A model generated the notes under the pieces. The model was given only the letters and a program-made list of their open reading frames with translations. It was not told the origin of the DNA and ran no database searches. A DNA stretch of 64,000 bases from Cycas panzhihuaensis. Lineage: Eukaryota > Cycadophyta. This document shows, in pieces, positions 1 to 11,660 of the stretch (its first letter is position 1; every line of letters starts with the position of its first letter). The stretch spans positions 92,077,741 through 92,141,740 of the forward strand of contig CM041465.1 in NCBI GenBank assembly GCA_023213395.1, read 5' to 3'. A program made the position numbers and the translations under genes.

Positions 1-740
1 CAAGAAAAATACATCAATGATTTTCTAACTAAGTTTTAGTTAGAAGATGCTCAACCAATAGCTTTACTTATGGATCCTAATGCCAAACTCTTAGTTGATG
101 GTGACACTAGGGAGGTAGACACAACACTATATAAGAAACTTGTAGGTAGTCTCATCTACACTACCAATACAAGGCCCAATATTGCACACTCTATCATCAT
201 TCTTACATGATTCATGATAAATCCTAAGCAAAATCACTGGTAGGCTACAGTTCAAGTGTTAAAATTCCTAAAGACAACTAGCAAATTAGGTATGTTGTAT
301 GAACCGAATAATGAATTTAAGCTTTCTACATACATAGACTCAAACTTTATAGGATATAAAGATATAAGAAGATCTATGTCTAAGTAGTTTCTTGGAATAA
401 CACTAATATCATGGAGATCCAGATGGCAAAAGATAGTTATTGATTCAACTATCGAAGCTAAATACATTACTACTTCTGAGACTAACAAGGAGGTGATATG
501 GCTTAGAAAATTATTGGAAACATTGAATATCACCAAAACAAGTCCTACCGGCCTTCGTTTGGATAATTAATCAGTAATCCACATGGTGAAAAATCTTATA
601 TTTCATGATCATGCTAAACACATAAGTACAAAAGTCCATAGGATTAGAGAACTTGTTCATGATGACATAATTCAACTGGAATACTATCTCATAGTAGATC
701 AAGTGGCTAATATCTTCACTGAATCATTGTAAAACAGATA
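1..740 (+). pseudogene. copia reverse transcriptase C-terminus and RNase H remnant
   Basis: The first codons read QEKYIND, the stretch that follows the RT palm in copia polyproteins. Then come the connection region (LVGSLIYTTN), the RNase H core (YIDSNFIGYKD, for the usual YSDADWAGD) and the C-terminal KHISTKVHRIREL block. Several in-frame stops are present, many at positions where sister copies have Gln or Trp. The first codon is CAA, whereas elements A and B both have TAA at this position. In the native element this domain degrades the RNA strand during cDNA synthesis inside the virus-like particle. It is clearly non-functional here. Confidence 0.88.
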
Positions 741-1027
741 GATTAAGTTGTAAATATTTAAGTTACTGATATCTTCACTATGGAGACTTAATAGATTAAG
801 TTGTAAACATTTAAGTTACTTGGTTATTAGGCTATATCAAAGAGCCACCTTATTCATTTTGATTTATAAAAGGGGCTATAGATCTTAAAAACTTTGTGGG
901 TTTTTATTTCCCATGATGGTTTTCTAACGAAAGTGTCATTTAGAATGTCAATATAATAATAAGGCTCAAATGAAGACCTCATAGAATAGATTTTCTCAAA
1001 ATGACCTTTCACCAATAAGGGGGGGAT
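741..1027 (+). other. 3' untranslated tail and polypurine tract of the B-family copy
   Basis: This non-coding stretch is collinear with 60720-60972. It ends in a G-rich purine tract (AAGGGGGGG-type, about 1017-1025) directly before the LTR, where plus-strand DNA synthesis is primed. The repeated 'full-length' tail seen in element B (60535-60720) is shortened here. Confidence 0.75.
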
Positions 1028-1338
1028 TGAAAGAGGTTAATGTATTAAGGTCATTTTTATAGATTAATTAAGTGACCTTAATATATATTATTAGCATTAG
1101 TCTCTTAGTGAAATACACTTTATATACATTAAGATGTAATTTCAGGTTCATGTCATTAGGCAGGAAAATCTTAACCCTAATGCTTACCCTCAATAATAAA
1201 AGGTGAAATCTTAAGGAGGGAGTCATTATTCATTCTCGCCTCCAAGCTTTCTCTCATATCTCGTTTCATCTCTTTTTCATTCTCCATTGCCATTATATAC
1301 ATGTGAGTGATTTATTCCCTAGATCCATCCTTCCTTCA
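1028..1338 (+). repeat. 3' LTR, B-family copia (311 bp)
   Basis: The LTR starts TGAAAGAGGTTAATG and ends CCTTCCTTCA. It has the same ends and nearly the same length as the LTRs at 53688-53999, 60973-61284 and (inverted) 45649-45953. The polypurine tract lies immediately upstream. The flank after it begins CATTA; the matching 5' duplication is outside the window. Confidence 0.88.
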
Positions 1339-1545
1339 CATTAAAACCTTTATCCTGTTGTAGGATTCTTCTCTAATCTTTGAACTCTTTATTACATGCA
1401 TAACTAGTCAATTAGCTTCTTATATATATATTCACATAATTAGTAGGCTCTCAATATTATCCTATACATGTATTTTTTTTTTACACAAGCTAATTAATGA
1501 TCAGCTACTCTTAACACATCATAAAATCCTCATAAATTATGGTAT
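1339..1545. other. Unassigned AT-rich spacer
   Basis: AT-rich DNA between the B-family LTR and the truncated inverted D-family fragment. I see no ORF or repeat that I recognise. Confidence 0.5.
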
Positions 1546-2079
1546 CATTTTATGAGAAAGACCAAAATTGTGGCCAACCTACCACAACCTTAGCTTCATA
1601 GGTTGATTAGGCCTATATCCAAAGCCCTGCTCTTAGACTCACATGCAACCTATATGTGATTTGGTAAAACATGAAAAATAACTAGTCTAAAAATGAATAA
1701 AACATGTGGAAAACCTTTATGAGATTTGAGATAACTGTAATACCTATGCTCTAGATAAATTTATTTCATAGGCACCAACATGCTCCAAACTCATGACACT
1801 AGCATACTTCCAAGTATCCTATATAACTATGGTTTAAAACCATCTATAACCTACAACAAAACTTCACTTTCTAAATAAATAATCTAATCCCCCTTATTGG
1901 TTATAAACATGAATACTAAAAAATAAGTTTAGAATAAACTATTGACAGGTAGACACGATTATAGTCTTATAGCCTAACTTGGGTCACTAAATAGACTTAA
2001 TCCAAAGCTCTTATAGGCTCACCATATAACTAAAACGCTAACTTTAATACTAATTAAAATAACATAGGTGAGTAAAACA

Positions 2080-2092
2080 TGCTTTGATACCA
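2080..2092 (-). promoter_or_regulatory. Primer-binding site (initiator tRNA-Met type)
   Basis: Read on the minus strand the sequence is TGGTATCAAAGCA, close to the canonical TGGTATCAGAGC complementary to the 3' end of plant initiator tRNA-Met. It sits 3 nt inside the LTR edge, the normal position for priming minus-strand cDNA. Confidence 0.8.
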
Positions 2093-2095
2093 CTT

Positions 2096-2240
2096 ATAAA
2101 ATCAAATACCCATACATAGGTCCAAGATCTAACAAGATTGTAAAATTAAAGACATACAGGTGAATAATAAATATAAGAATATATACAAATATATAATATA
2201 ATATACTTATAGGAAATAATCACTTCCCTTGTCTTATGCC

Positions 2241-2322
<82 letters not shown>

Positions 2323-2491
2323 GTATTTCACCACCTAGTTATGCAATCACATTCTAAGAGTTACTTAGTTAACCAATGACTATTTATAATGAAGTTGTTT
2401 GCATATAGGACTATTTAGTATACATTAAAGAAATAACCATATTGATTTACATCAATTAAATATTTATATAGGTTAATATTATTCAATAACA
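2096..2491 (-). repeat. LTR of D-family copia, inverted (about 396 bp)
   Basis: On the minus strand it begins TGTTATTGAATAATATTAACC, matching TGTTGGGTAATATTTAATC at 19588. It ends just before the primer site, matching the LTR ends at 11645 and 21697. The central part carries the same (TA)n tract at the same place as in the other two copies. Confidence 0.8.
2243..2321. repeat. (TA)n microsatellite inside the inverted D-family LTR
   Basis: Uninterrupted TA dinucleotides, about 39 units. It lies at the same relative position as the TA tracts in the two LTRs of element D. Confidence 0.97.
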
Positions 2492-5060
2492 TAGTGACTA
2501 ATTTACTATTATTAAAGACAACAAAGGGATTTGTGAAGGGTGTATACTAGGTAAACAACAAAGGGAAGGTTTTTTAAATGACATCTATAGAGCTCAAGGG
2601 CCACTTCAATTATTATACATAGAATTTTATGGACTAATAAGTGTAACAGCCCTTAGAAGAGTAAGATGCTTTATGATTTTTATGAATGAATATACAATGA
2701 TGACTTGTGTGTATTTTCTCAAGTTTAAATTAGAGGAATTCTATTACCTTATTAATTTCAAAGTGATAATTAAAAGATAAAGCGATCATAAGATCTTGAC
2801 CCTTAGATTAGATAAAAATGAAGAATTCATCTCCAATGAATTCAAACAATATTATAAATACTATGGAATCATAAAAAAATTAACTAATCCTTATACCCCT
2901 TAATAAAATGAGATAGCAATAAGGAAAAATAGGATAATTATTAAGATGGCTATGATCATGCTTAAAGATAAGTATCGTGACAATGAATTTTAGGCAGAAG
3001 CTATTCATATAGTTATGTATTTATTAAAGATATGTATAATATAGATAGTAAAATAGGTCACACTTAAAGAGGCTTAGTTAATACATAAGGCTAGCATCAA
3101 ACACTTAAAGGTATTTGGGTGCATTATATATACACATGTTCCACAATTAAAAATAATAAAATTAGATGATAAAAGTACTAAGCATATATTTATAAGATAT
3201 AGTGATGCTTCAAGATCCTATAAATTATATTATCCTAAGAAAAAGAATATCATTATGAATATAGATATCATTTCTAATAAAGATGGTATTTTTAAGATAT
3301 TATTAAAAAAGATTAAAGTAAGAGTATAACAATTAATATAAAACCTACTAGAAGTGGTACAAATATAGTTATGCTAACTAATATAAGTGGACTAGGTCTA
3401 TCTGTTTCAAACCAAACTAATAGAAAGGTTCCAAAGTGGGTTCAAAGGGGTCACATTCCTTAAGACATTTTAGACACAAACTTTCAAAAAATAACTACTT
3501 AATATTAAAGTGTAAACTTTGCCTTGATGACAGAAGTAATAAAGAGCAATTAACCTCAAAGCTTTGAAGAGGAAAATACCTAAGATAAGTAGAAGGCAAC
3601 TATGAAGGAGGAGTGTAGTGCCTTTGTGAAAATTAAAATATAAGAGTTAGTTGACTTGTTGCTAAAGAAAAATACAATTAAAACAAAAATAGGTCTATAA
3701 GACTGGATCAATCTACTACAAGGCCTGACTAGTTAACTATATGGTTGGATAATTTTTGTATAAGGCCTTGTAGTAAGAATAGAAATAGTCAAATTAATCA
3801 TGGCCTTAGGTATACAACATGGTTAGATAATTCATCAAATAGATGTAAAGAGTGCCTTCTTGAATGGGTTTAAATCTATGTCTAATAACTTAAGGATTTT
3901 AAAGTAAAAGGTAATGAACATAAGATTTATAGAGTAAAGAAGACCTTGTATGGACTCAAATACATATATAAACCATGGTACTCTAGGATTAACAGTTACT
4001 TCAAGAATAAAAGATTCCTAAGAATTTAATCAGACTCCAACTCCTATATTAAGTTGGAAGAAAATTCAATATTAATTGTGGGTTTATACATTAATGACCT
4101 TATATACACTAAGAATTATGATTTCTTGTCCCAAGAATTTAAGACAAATATGTATGAAGAGTTTTAAATAATAGATTTAGGACTTATAACAAGATGAGAA
4201 AGAGATCTTTGTATCACAAAGGAAGTATACATTAAATATGCTACATAAGTTTAACATGGATAGTTGTAAGCCTCTAGAGACACTAATAGAAGTTGGGTTA
4301 AAATTATTTAAGTATGAAGAGTCTAAATTAAATTGACCCTACTCTTTATAAGCAATTGAATGAGAGCCTTATTTACTTAATTTCAACTTAATTAGATATC
4401 ACATATATAATTAATGTGGTTTCCATATTCATACATGATCCTAACATAAAACATTGACAAATAATAAAAGGAATTCCTAGGTATCTCAATGATACTATTG
4501 GATATGGTCCTTACTACAAATCATTATATGATCATAGATTGATTGATTATATAATCCTAAATTAGGTAGGCTATGTAAATCATAAAAAATATGCTTTATG
4601 TTATACTTTTAATTTAGGAATAATAGTAGTTATATAGTGTTTAAAGAAGTAATCAACAATATCTCTTTCTACTACATAAGTAGAGTACAAGACAACTATA
4701 ATAAGAATATCTAAAATAATTTATCTTAAAAGGTTATTTCAAGATCTATAGAAAGAAGAAGTTATTCCCACATAGTTATTTTGTAATAATTAAAGTACCA
4801 TTTAGATGACTAAGAATCTAATGTTTTATAATAGGACTACACACATAGAAATGCAATATCATTTTATTAAGGAATTAATACATCAAATAGAATTGGAGTT
4901 AGTCTACTACAACATAGAGGAATAGGTGGTAGACATATTCATAAAAGTTCTCAAGTAGGCAAAGTTTATCAAATTCAAAGATAAACTTGGAGTGTCCCAA
5001 AATGGGTATTATGGGGTAGAAATATTAGGATAATTCCCATATTGGGGTAATATTTTATCT
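2492..5060 (+). pseudogene. Ty1/copia pol remnant E (integrase, RT, RNase H)
   Basis: A collinear but heavily decayed copia polyprotein. It begins in the GAG-pre-integrase zinc motif (GICEGCILGKQQ, about 2527-2565). Integrase follows (VYFLKFKLEEF, NPYTP, KNRIIIKMA, HLKVFGC), then RT with Y-I-N-D in place of YVDD near 4087, then RNase H ending near 4970 (DIFIKVLKQ-type block with a TAG). It is closest to element D and shares with it TGG-to-TAG stops in EF*AEA and KEA*. The upstream gag and protease are missing, because the segment begins exactly at the edge of the inverted LTR. No LTR of its own was recognised downstream. Confidence 0.82.
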
Positions 5061-5284
5061 ATGTGGTAGTACATTTTGATACTTGTTAATAGTAATCAAT
5101 GATTGAACTTGAGGTATATGCTAGAACCCTTAAAGTCTTGCCTATATTTTCCATGGGGTTGTTAAACTTGTTATTCATTAATACCACCTTTCTTACAAAC
5201 TATTTATTTATTTTCTTGCTTGTTCTTTCATATGTGTATTTTCTTTTACCTTTAAGATACCAACAAAGAGAGTTTATGAGTTGA
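5061..5284. other. Short unassigned spacer
   Basis: Between the end of copia remnant E and the first recognisable gypsy gag codons. A 61-codon open frame here has a hydrophobic, low-complexity translation and no recognisable domain, so I do not treat it as a gene. Confidence 0.4.
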
Positions 5285-6830
5285 ACAACATATAGACGTT
5301 CTTTAAATAAAAGATCACAATTGAGAAAAAGAAAGTAAAACTTGCATGCACCAAATTGAAGGGTCATGTAATAATATAGTGGGATCACCTATAGAAAGAG
5401 AGTATAAGAAAAGAAAGGATGAAGTTAGAACTTGAAATAAGATGGTAAAGAAATTAAAGGAGAAATTCTTTCAAGTGGGCTACTCCCAAACTTTATTCAG
5501 AAATTTATAAAACTTAAGGCAAAGGGAAATGAGTATATCTAAGATTATATATATAAATTTTATGAGATATTCATTAGAGTAAAACATGAGGAGATAGAAG
5601 AGTAGATGACTACCATGTATGTAAATGGCCTGAATCTTTCTATTCAAGATAAATTAAGCATACTTAGGATTAATAGTATTGAAGATGCCTATTAATTTAC
5701 ATTAAAGAAATAGGATAAACAAAATAAAAGTCTTTCTCAAGAATCACCTATGATAACAATAGGTATATCACCCCATTCATAGGTAGGAATGGATTTAATT
5801 ATTCCCATATAGAGTCATCTAATCAGATGGAGAGGTAGGATGATATAAGGTAAGGCACAACCTTAAGGAGATAAGAGCCAAGAGGATTCTAAAACTAGCT
5901 AAGAAGTAGATGTTTCAAAGAATCATAAAAAGGTAGAGGGTTTGGCGAGGAGGTAATACATTAAGAATGTGTATTATTTTCTTTATATGTAATGAAGAAG
6001 GTAATAAAGCATTTTAATATCTGTATCATTATGATCAATCAAGAAACCAATGGGAGTAACCAAGAGTGAATTTGGTTTGAGCAAAGGAACAACATGCAAA
6101 AATTACAATAGATATAGGGGAGAACTTGAGATTAAGAAGAACTTTGATTTCTCTAAAACAAGGTTAAGCATAGAATGAAGGAAAAATAAAGATAAGTGAT
6201 GATGTATGGTTACACAATAATATCTTCTGGATGAGATGCACCTCTGGAGGTAAGATTTATAAAATTATTATCAATAGTGGTACTTGTAAAAGCATGGTTT
6301 CCTATGAGATGGTGGAAAAACTAGGCCTATAATATTAAAGGAATTTAGCACCCTACTAAACTCCTTAGGTGAAAAAATGGAGTGAAGTGACCATAGATAA
6401 ATAATATTTAGTGGAATTTACCATTAAATATACATATTAAAATGAGGTAAGGTGTGATGTCCTTATAATATATGCATGCCATGTGTTATTAGGGAGGCCA
6501 TAGTAGTATAATAGAAGTACCTATCATGATGGAAGGAAGAATACTTATGCCTTCTAAAAGGATGATGTGAAGGTGGCATTGCTAATTATGAAGGAGGAAG
6601 GTCTTGTTGAGAGCATCCTAACTATAAAAGAGTTTTTTAGGGAAGCTAATGAGATAGGGTATTATTATGCCTTAGTGGTAAATCATATAGAAGGCAATGG
6701 TGAGTAGGTGTCAATACCACATGAAGTGGATAAACTATTAGAGGAGTATAGTAATGTCATGCTTAATAAATTACCAGAAGTGTTACCATTTATTTCCCAT
6801 AACTAAGGAAAGTCACAGTCATCATACTAA
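5285..6830 (+). pseudogene. Ty3/gypsy gag-protease remnant F
   Basis: The gag (retrotransposon gag family) is recognisable as WWDH (about 5380), then KKLKEKFFQVGY, SLFRNL-NLRQREMS and, after shifts, MYVNGLNLSIQDKL. The retropepsin-like domain reads IINSGTCKSMVS (the family has DSG; Asp is Asn here), then DVL-ACHVLLGRP and YHDGRKNTY near 6520. The fragment ends in the segment just before the RT (LLEEYSNVMLNKLPEVLPF). RT, RNase H and integrase are absent and there are many stops and shifts. The family uses gag to build particles and the protease to process the polyprotein. It is a dead 5' fragment, distinct from the Tat-like element at 23 kb. Confidence 0.8.
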
Positions 6831-9800
6831 TAGGTAAGTGAAGGTACATGCTTCATGTATTTATTTCAAGTTTTAGCTTAGTTTAGTTTAGTTTCTACTT
6901 TATTATAAATATGTACTAACATTTGCTTATTACTCTAGTAAATCAATATGTGAGTACTTAGTCAATGATGATTATAACCATTATTAGTGGACATAAAAAT
7001 TATCTGTTTGAGCTTGATAGATTGAAGAAAGGTATTTAGTACCTTTGTAATCACTTCTTACCCTTCTTCCTCTCCTGTGTTCATTATTACTTTACTTGAT
7101 TGCTCTTTCTAACACTTTTTTCTATTAAAACTGAGGTTTTTTAGGAATTTGTCCCAATCCTATTATGATTTCTATCTATTCAACCTTGATTCTTACTCAT
7201 CCCATTCAACTTTTTATGAGTTTATCTTGATTTACTAGCTTGCTCTTTTTTATACTTTTTCCCATCAAAATTGATGTTTTCTAGGCATTTGTCCCCATCT
7301 TATTATGATTTTAGTCTATGCAATCTTGATTCTTACTCATTCCATTTAGATTTTCATGAGTTCTACTTGTTTTAACAATTCTAACATCTTCATAATGCCA
7401 TGAAGTTTATCATAGTACTATAAAATAGAACTTTGCTATACTATGGTAAACTTTGTAGGATGAATATTTTCACTTTTAAATTTTTTTAGCCTATGGTTGA
7501 TTACATATTTATGGCATCCAACTATAGGCTAACCATCAAATCTAATCAAAACCATGGGTTTCCCATAGCTTTTGATCTAAACCATATGCCAAATAATGCT
7601 TTGGCATTAATTTACACTAAAATAATAAGTAATTTACCCATGGTTTTAGCCCATTGTATTTTGGTAAACTATAGACCCAAAACCATGGGCCTTGCTTCTC
7701 TTATTTTCTATTTAAACTCCTCTCATTTGATCAAATAGGAGAGCAAAATTTGTGAGGTTATTATGTTAGAATACTACCAAAAAATTTGTTGACTTTTCAC
7801 TTGTGTTCACAACTTATTTATTGGCTTCCCTCTTTGTCTAGAAGATTGGAGGCTAGTAGCTATTGAAGACCTTTTTTATTGGAGCTATATATCATTGGCA
7901 TCCCTCCTTCACTAAGAATTCAAGCAACAACTTCCATATTATTGGGATTTCCCTCTCTTTTCTAATTATTGCTTATTTTCTATTTTGTTATTTAAACTAT
8001 TTTATGCTTTCTTTTGTTTGGTTTCTATGAAATCCTTTACATGTTTCATTTCTTCATTGTGTGAGTGTCTTACAGGGAGATTAGAGCCTTAGTATTATCC
8101 ATTGAGCTCAAACAATGGTGGTAATAGTGTCAATTCTTAGGCTTTTTTCTACATTAACGTATTGTTAATTTTAGGTTACTACATTTTTTAATTTGTAGTA
8201 TCTTTTATTTATTGAATTTTAGGATTGTATTGTATGCTACTAATCTAGCAAGTAGAGCAACCCTCTAGCTTATTGTCATGCTAGTTGGAGGCTATTGGAA
8301 TAAATTAAAGACTTTTCTTTCTCTCATATTCTACCCACTAAAAGAAAGTTCCTACTATACAACCAAAGTGCTACCCAAATTTCATCAAAATCTCCTAAAA
8401 GGTATGACTTGAAAATTTAGTTTTAACTTCATTTTCATGTACTTCAAGTAATCTTTAAAACCTTTTTTTGTTATAACTTGATATAGTAAGTAAAAATGCT
8501 ACCAATATTTTTCTAAAAAAATTGAAGAATTAGATGTATGTAACTAACTTAGATTTGAGTTGATTAGTGGTTTGGTGTTTATGGGGTTTTCATGCTAAAA
8601 AGGTTTATGAAAATATTTGGAATGAATCTCAAGCATTCTTCTTAAAACCCTCACCCTATAGATTTTATTTCAAAATAAAAAAACTCAAAATCACACATTT
8701 TAATTTCATAGTTTCTTTTAGATAGAGAGAGAAAATATCACATTATTTGTTCATTTGTTATATCTACCTGCTTTTCTTTCTTCCTTACTTATAGTTAGTT
8801 TGATTTTAAAAGGAAAAATAACATTAAAAAAAATAGAAAAAAAAGAAGTAAATAAACATTGTATTCCATCGTATTATATTGTATTACTTGTTTATTTCTA
8901 TATGTGCTTAATAAAGGCCAAAATAAAGTATAAATTTATGTTTATTATGAGCCCTCAAATTTATGGGGTTAACACATCTCTATTTTAAGCTAGTCCTCTA
9001 CTATTTGTATTCAATTTAAAGCAGTGACCCCAATCTATTTCTCTTCTTAGAGCTTGAGGTTCATTGAAGTTATATGTAGATACTGTAAGTTACCTCACAC
9101 TTGTATGAAATGGATCAGTAGTATTGACAAGTTCCTACTAACTTATCCATGAGTGAATCTATCCTATAATCTTGACTCCTTTAGACCTCTTGCTCTAGTT
9201 AATTCTTTTCCTACTTCTATTAAATTAAGTTCATCAATTTATGGTCATTTAGGAGTTAGGTTAGGATATGTTAGTTTACCTTTAGGGTGATTAGTTACAT
9301 AGGATAAGTACATAGAAGTAGTTATATTTGGGTGCATGCACCTTAACACCCTTACATTATGAGCCCCTCTTTTGAATTTTATTTAGTCCTTTTAAATATG
9401 GCTTACTAATTGATAGATTGATTTTATCTCAATATTTTTTCTTAAGTTTATAATTTCTCTTTTATTTATTTATGCATCTAATTTTCATTTGCTTACATAT
9501 GTTATTTACTTAATTAGATAGTAACCTTGTTCTTTATTTTTAGGTTTTTCCATTCCCTTTTTTCTTTTTACATGTCACATATACATGCATGTTGTCCAAA
9601 TAGCCTAAAATATGTCGATTTTTTGTCCCTACACCCTCACAAAAGAGATGCATGAATGCCATCGCGAGGGGTGTATACTTCCACCCCTCTCAGCTTAGAC
9701 TCCCCTTGTACTTTGGGTATACTATTGGGCTACATTACATATTCTCTCCTCTCACATAATTCATCAGCAACGATATTAAGGACTTGCTAATCGGGTTTTA

Positions 9801-9960
9801 ATAGATATTACATTGTTGATTCCCTTTCCTTGATTCATTTAAACCATTCACTTTAGGGCAAGATTCTTGCAAGTTTATAGCATATTCATATGAGGATCTT
9901 TTACATCTTTTCTATGGCTTCAAAATCTTAGTACATATAAAGTTTTAGATCAACTTGTAT
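6831..9960. other. Unassigned AT-rich region (3.1 kb)
   Basis: Directly downstream of the gypsy fragment. I recognise no protein domain on either strand; open frames are short and low in complexity. It holds a cluster of palindromic ACCATGG motifs (7547-7690) and T-rich repeats such as two related copies of a CTTGATTCTTACTCAT block near 7187 and 7325. It could be the remains of an LTR or a transposon end, but nothing here decides that. Confidence 0.5.
7547..7690. repeat. Palindrome cluster around AAAACCATGGG motifs
   Basis: AAAACCATGGGT at 7548-7559 is perfectly inverted as ACCCATGGTTTT at 7636-7647. Between them lies a second perfect hairpin, ATGCCAAA (7586-7593) with TTTGGCAT (7600-7607). 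A third direct AAAACCATGGG is at 7679-7689. The arrangement resembles a small foldback element, but no terminal repeat pair with a target duplication was found. Confidence 0.6.
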
Positions 9961-11339
9961 CTTCCTTATTTGCCTTTCATATAGGATGATCTTTTCATTA
10001 ACTTAGAGGCCTACCTTTATAAGATTTAGATTTTTTAATCCCATCTAGCCCTTTACTTATCAAGTAATCTTCAATGGTAGGCCAACTTCTACCTGAGTGG
10101 TCCATAGACCTCTTTTAGACCCACCCACCTTATCAACCATAAGCACTTTAACAAATAGAAGACCCTTACCAAATGCAAGATCCTTACTAAGCCTATTGCC
10201 TAAGTTGGTCCTAATCAACCAATCCATATGGTCCATAAGTACCTTACCAAGAGGCAACGGACTCCACTTACTCACCTTATGAATTTGACATAATCCATTA
10301 GAATCTTATAAGATCCTATGCCCATGTCATTAGAGCTACTCAACCTTATGACCCTTATCAAGCCACCAAGTCATCAACTTAAGTCTTTTCTTTTGATCAA
10401 ACCCAAGTTGACAAGTAAGTCCCTAATCCATCCCACACCCAAAATACTTTATACGATACTGTAACTAGCCTTAGAGCTTAGTTTGACGTAGTTACAAGAG
10501 ATGCTACTCTAGCTTGGGCTTATTACATATTTAAACAACTCCTATCCTAATCTCATTTGTTTCCCAACTCTAATAGTAAGTAATCTCATAATAGTAGAAT
10601 GTTTCATAAGTCATGCCTTCATCTATTCCTTAACCTACCTAAGCCCCACTGACAGTAACTTTGTTTATGGTTCCCACTTCAGTGGTAGGTGCTCTAAATA
10701 TCCAACTAATTTCTTAACGTATTTCACCTACCCCTTTGATAAGTAGGCTCCATACATCTATTGTACAACCAATAGTTGCTTGGTCCAATCCATTCATTTT
10801 ATAAATTCTACTTTGGCCTTTATCTCTACTTGTAGGACCTTATGAGATGCCATGTTCTTCTCTATATCCCATTCAACCCACTTTCCAACCTGCATAATAC
10901 ACCTTCAACCCACGTGGGTATGTTACTCAGTAGTAGGGACAAGGTGGGCTTCATCCTCAACCAACTTTTGGAGTTGACCCTCTCCACTCATACAGGGTCA
11001 TACCTCTAATTAGAGGCCCATATGGGTAAAACATTATTATATATCCTTCTTCTTATTTCATTCCATCCTATTAAATTGCACTTGTAGGTGCTCAATCATA
11101 TGCTCCATCTTACCAAGTTATAGGCCTTAGCTTATACCATCTAACTAAGTACTACCTATACAATGCTATCAAACCCAACCTAGGCCCATGTGTATCCCAT
11201 CTTATGTTCTCATTTTTTAGGGACTCACTACATAAGGTAGTATTTCTTACCAACCCCTCTTTATGGTGCTTTACCCTATGGAGGACCCATGTCACATATA
11301 CCTAACCCATATGCCTAAGCAGTAGCTTCTTACTTGGTT
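9961..11339 (+). pseudogene. Possible proline/tyrosine-rich gypsy gag N-terminus
   Basis: Translated on the plus strand, one frame shows a strongly P/Y-rich character between stops, e.g. DPYQMQDPY, NPYGP, TQPYDPYQ near 10150-10370 and PLYGALPYGGP with HIPNPYAQ-like text near 11260-11320. Similar P/Y-rich text precedes the gag core of the Tat-like element at 24400-24620. A gag core lies on the far side of element D (21698-22465), so D may have inserted into this gene. This is compositional evidence only; frames are broken and no domain core is visible. Confidence 0.35.
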
Positions 11340-11430
11340 AGGGGTCATAGTAGATACACTTATTTATGTAATTGGTCATTAGTTTACCACGTGGCTCTTA
11401 GATTATGATTGGACAACTAAGTGGTAATAT

Positions 11431-11494
<64 letters not shown>

Positions 11495-11645
11495 TTTGGA
11501 ATAATACAATTGGAAGTGATTATTTTCTATAAGTAGCCTATGTTATATATCTGTATATATTCTTTCTTTTATTATTCAACTACATGTCTTTAATTCCATA
11601 GTTTTATTAGATCTAGGACCTATGTATAGGCATTTATTTCTAACA
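11340..11645 (+). repeat. 5' LTR of element D (outer edge uncertain)
   Basis: From about 11340 it aligns with the 3' LTR through the TTGGTCATTAGTTTACCA and GATTATGATTGGACAACTA stretches, the TA tract and the segment from AATTGGAAGTGATTA to TTTATTTCTAACA. The first roughly 80 bp of the LTR seen at 19588 are not recognisable here, so the 5' boundary is approximate. Confidence 0.75.
11435..11492. repeat. (TA)29 microsatellite in the 5' LTR of D
   Basis: A pure TA run. It is the short counterpart of the 1.6-kb tract in the 3' LTR of the same element. Confidence 0.97.
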
Positions 11646-11647
11646 AG

Positions 11648-11660
11648 TGGTAATAGAGCC
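11648..11660 (+). promoter_or_regulatory. Primer-binding site of element D
   Basis: TGGTAATAGAGCC, two nucleotides inside the LTR. It matches the initiator tRNA-Met complement apart from TCA being TAA. Confidence 0.75.

Larger units (their letters stand above)
1..1338 (+). mobile_element. 3' part of a Ty1/copia element (B-family), cut by the window edge
   Basis: This is the downstream end of a copia retrotransposon of the same family as the elements at 53688-61284 (plus) and 38984-45953 (minus). The order is end of reverse transcriptase, RNase H, untranslated tail, polypurine tract and 3' LTR. The match to 59730-61284 is collinear throughout. The 5' part lies outside the window, so the length and the target-site duplication cannot be given. 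Confidence 0.9.
1546..2491 (-). mobile_element. Truncated inverted 5' end of a D-family copia element
   Basis: Read on the minus strand, this piece has an LTR (2491 to 2096), a primer-binding site and about 530 bp of leader. All of it is collinear with the start of element D (about 11340-12130). The leader match includes phrases such as TTATCTCAAATC and GAGTCTAAGAG. The leader match stops near 1546. On the other side the LTR abuts a copia integrase remnant (E) of opposite orientation. No protein-coding part of this copy remains. Confidence 0.8.

Noticed and set aside
11281-11345. Search for the ATTCC duplication of element D before its 5' LTR
   Set aside because: No matching five bases were found; the outer part of this LTR is degraded, so no duplication is claimed.
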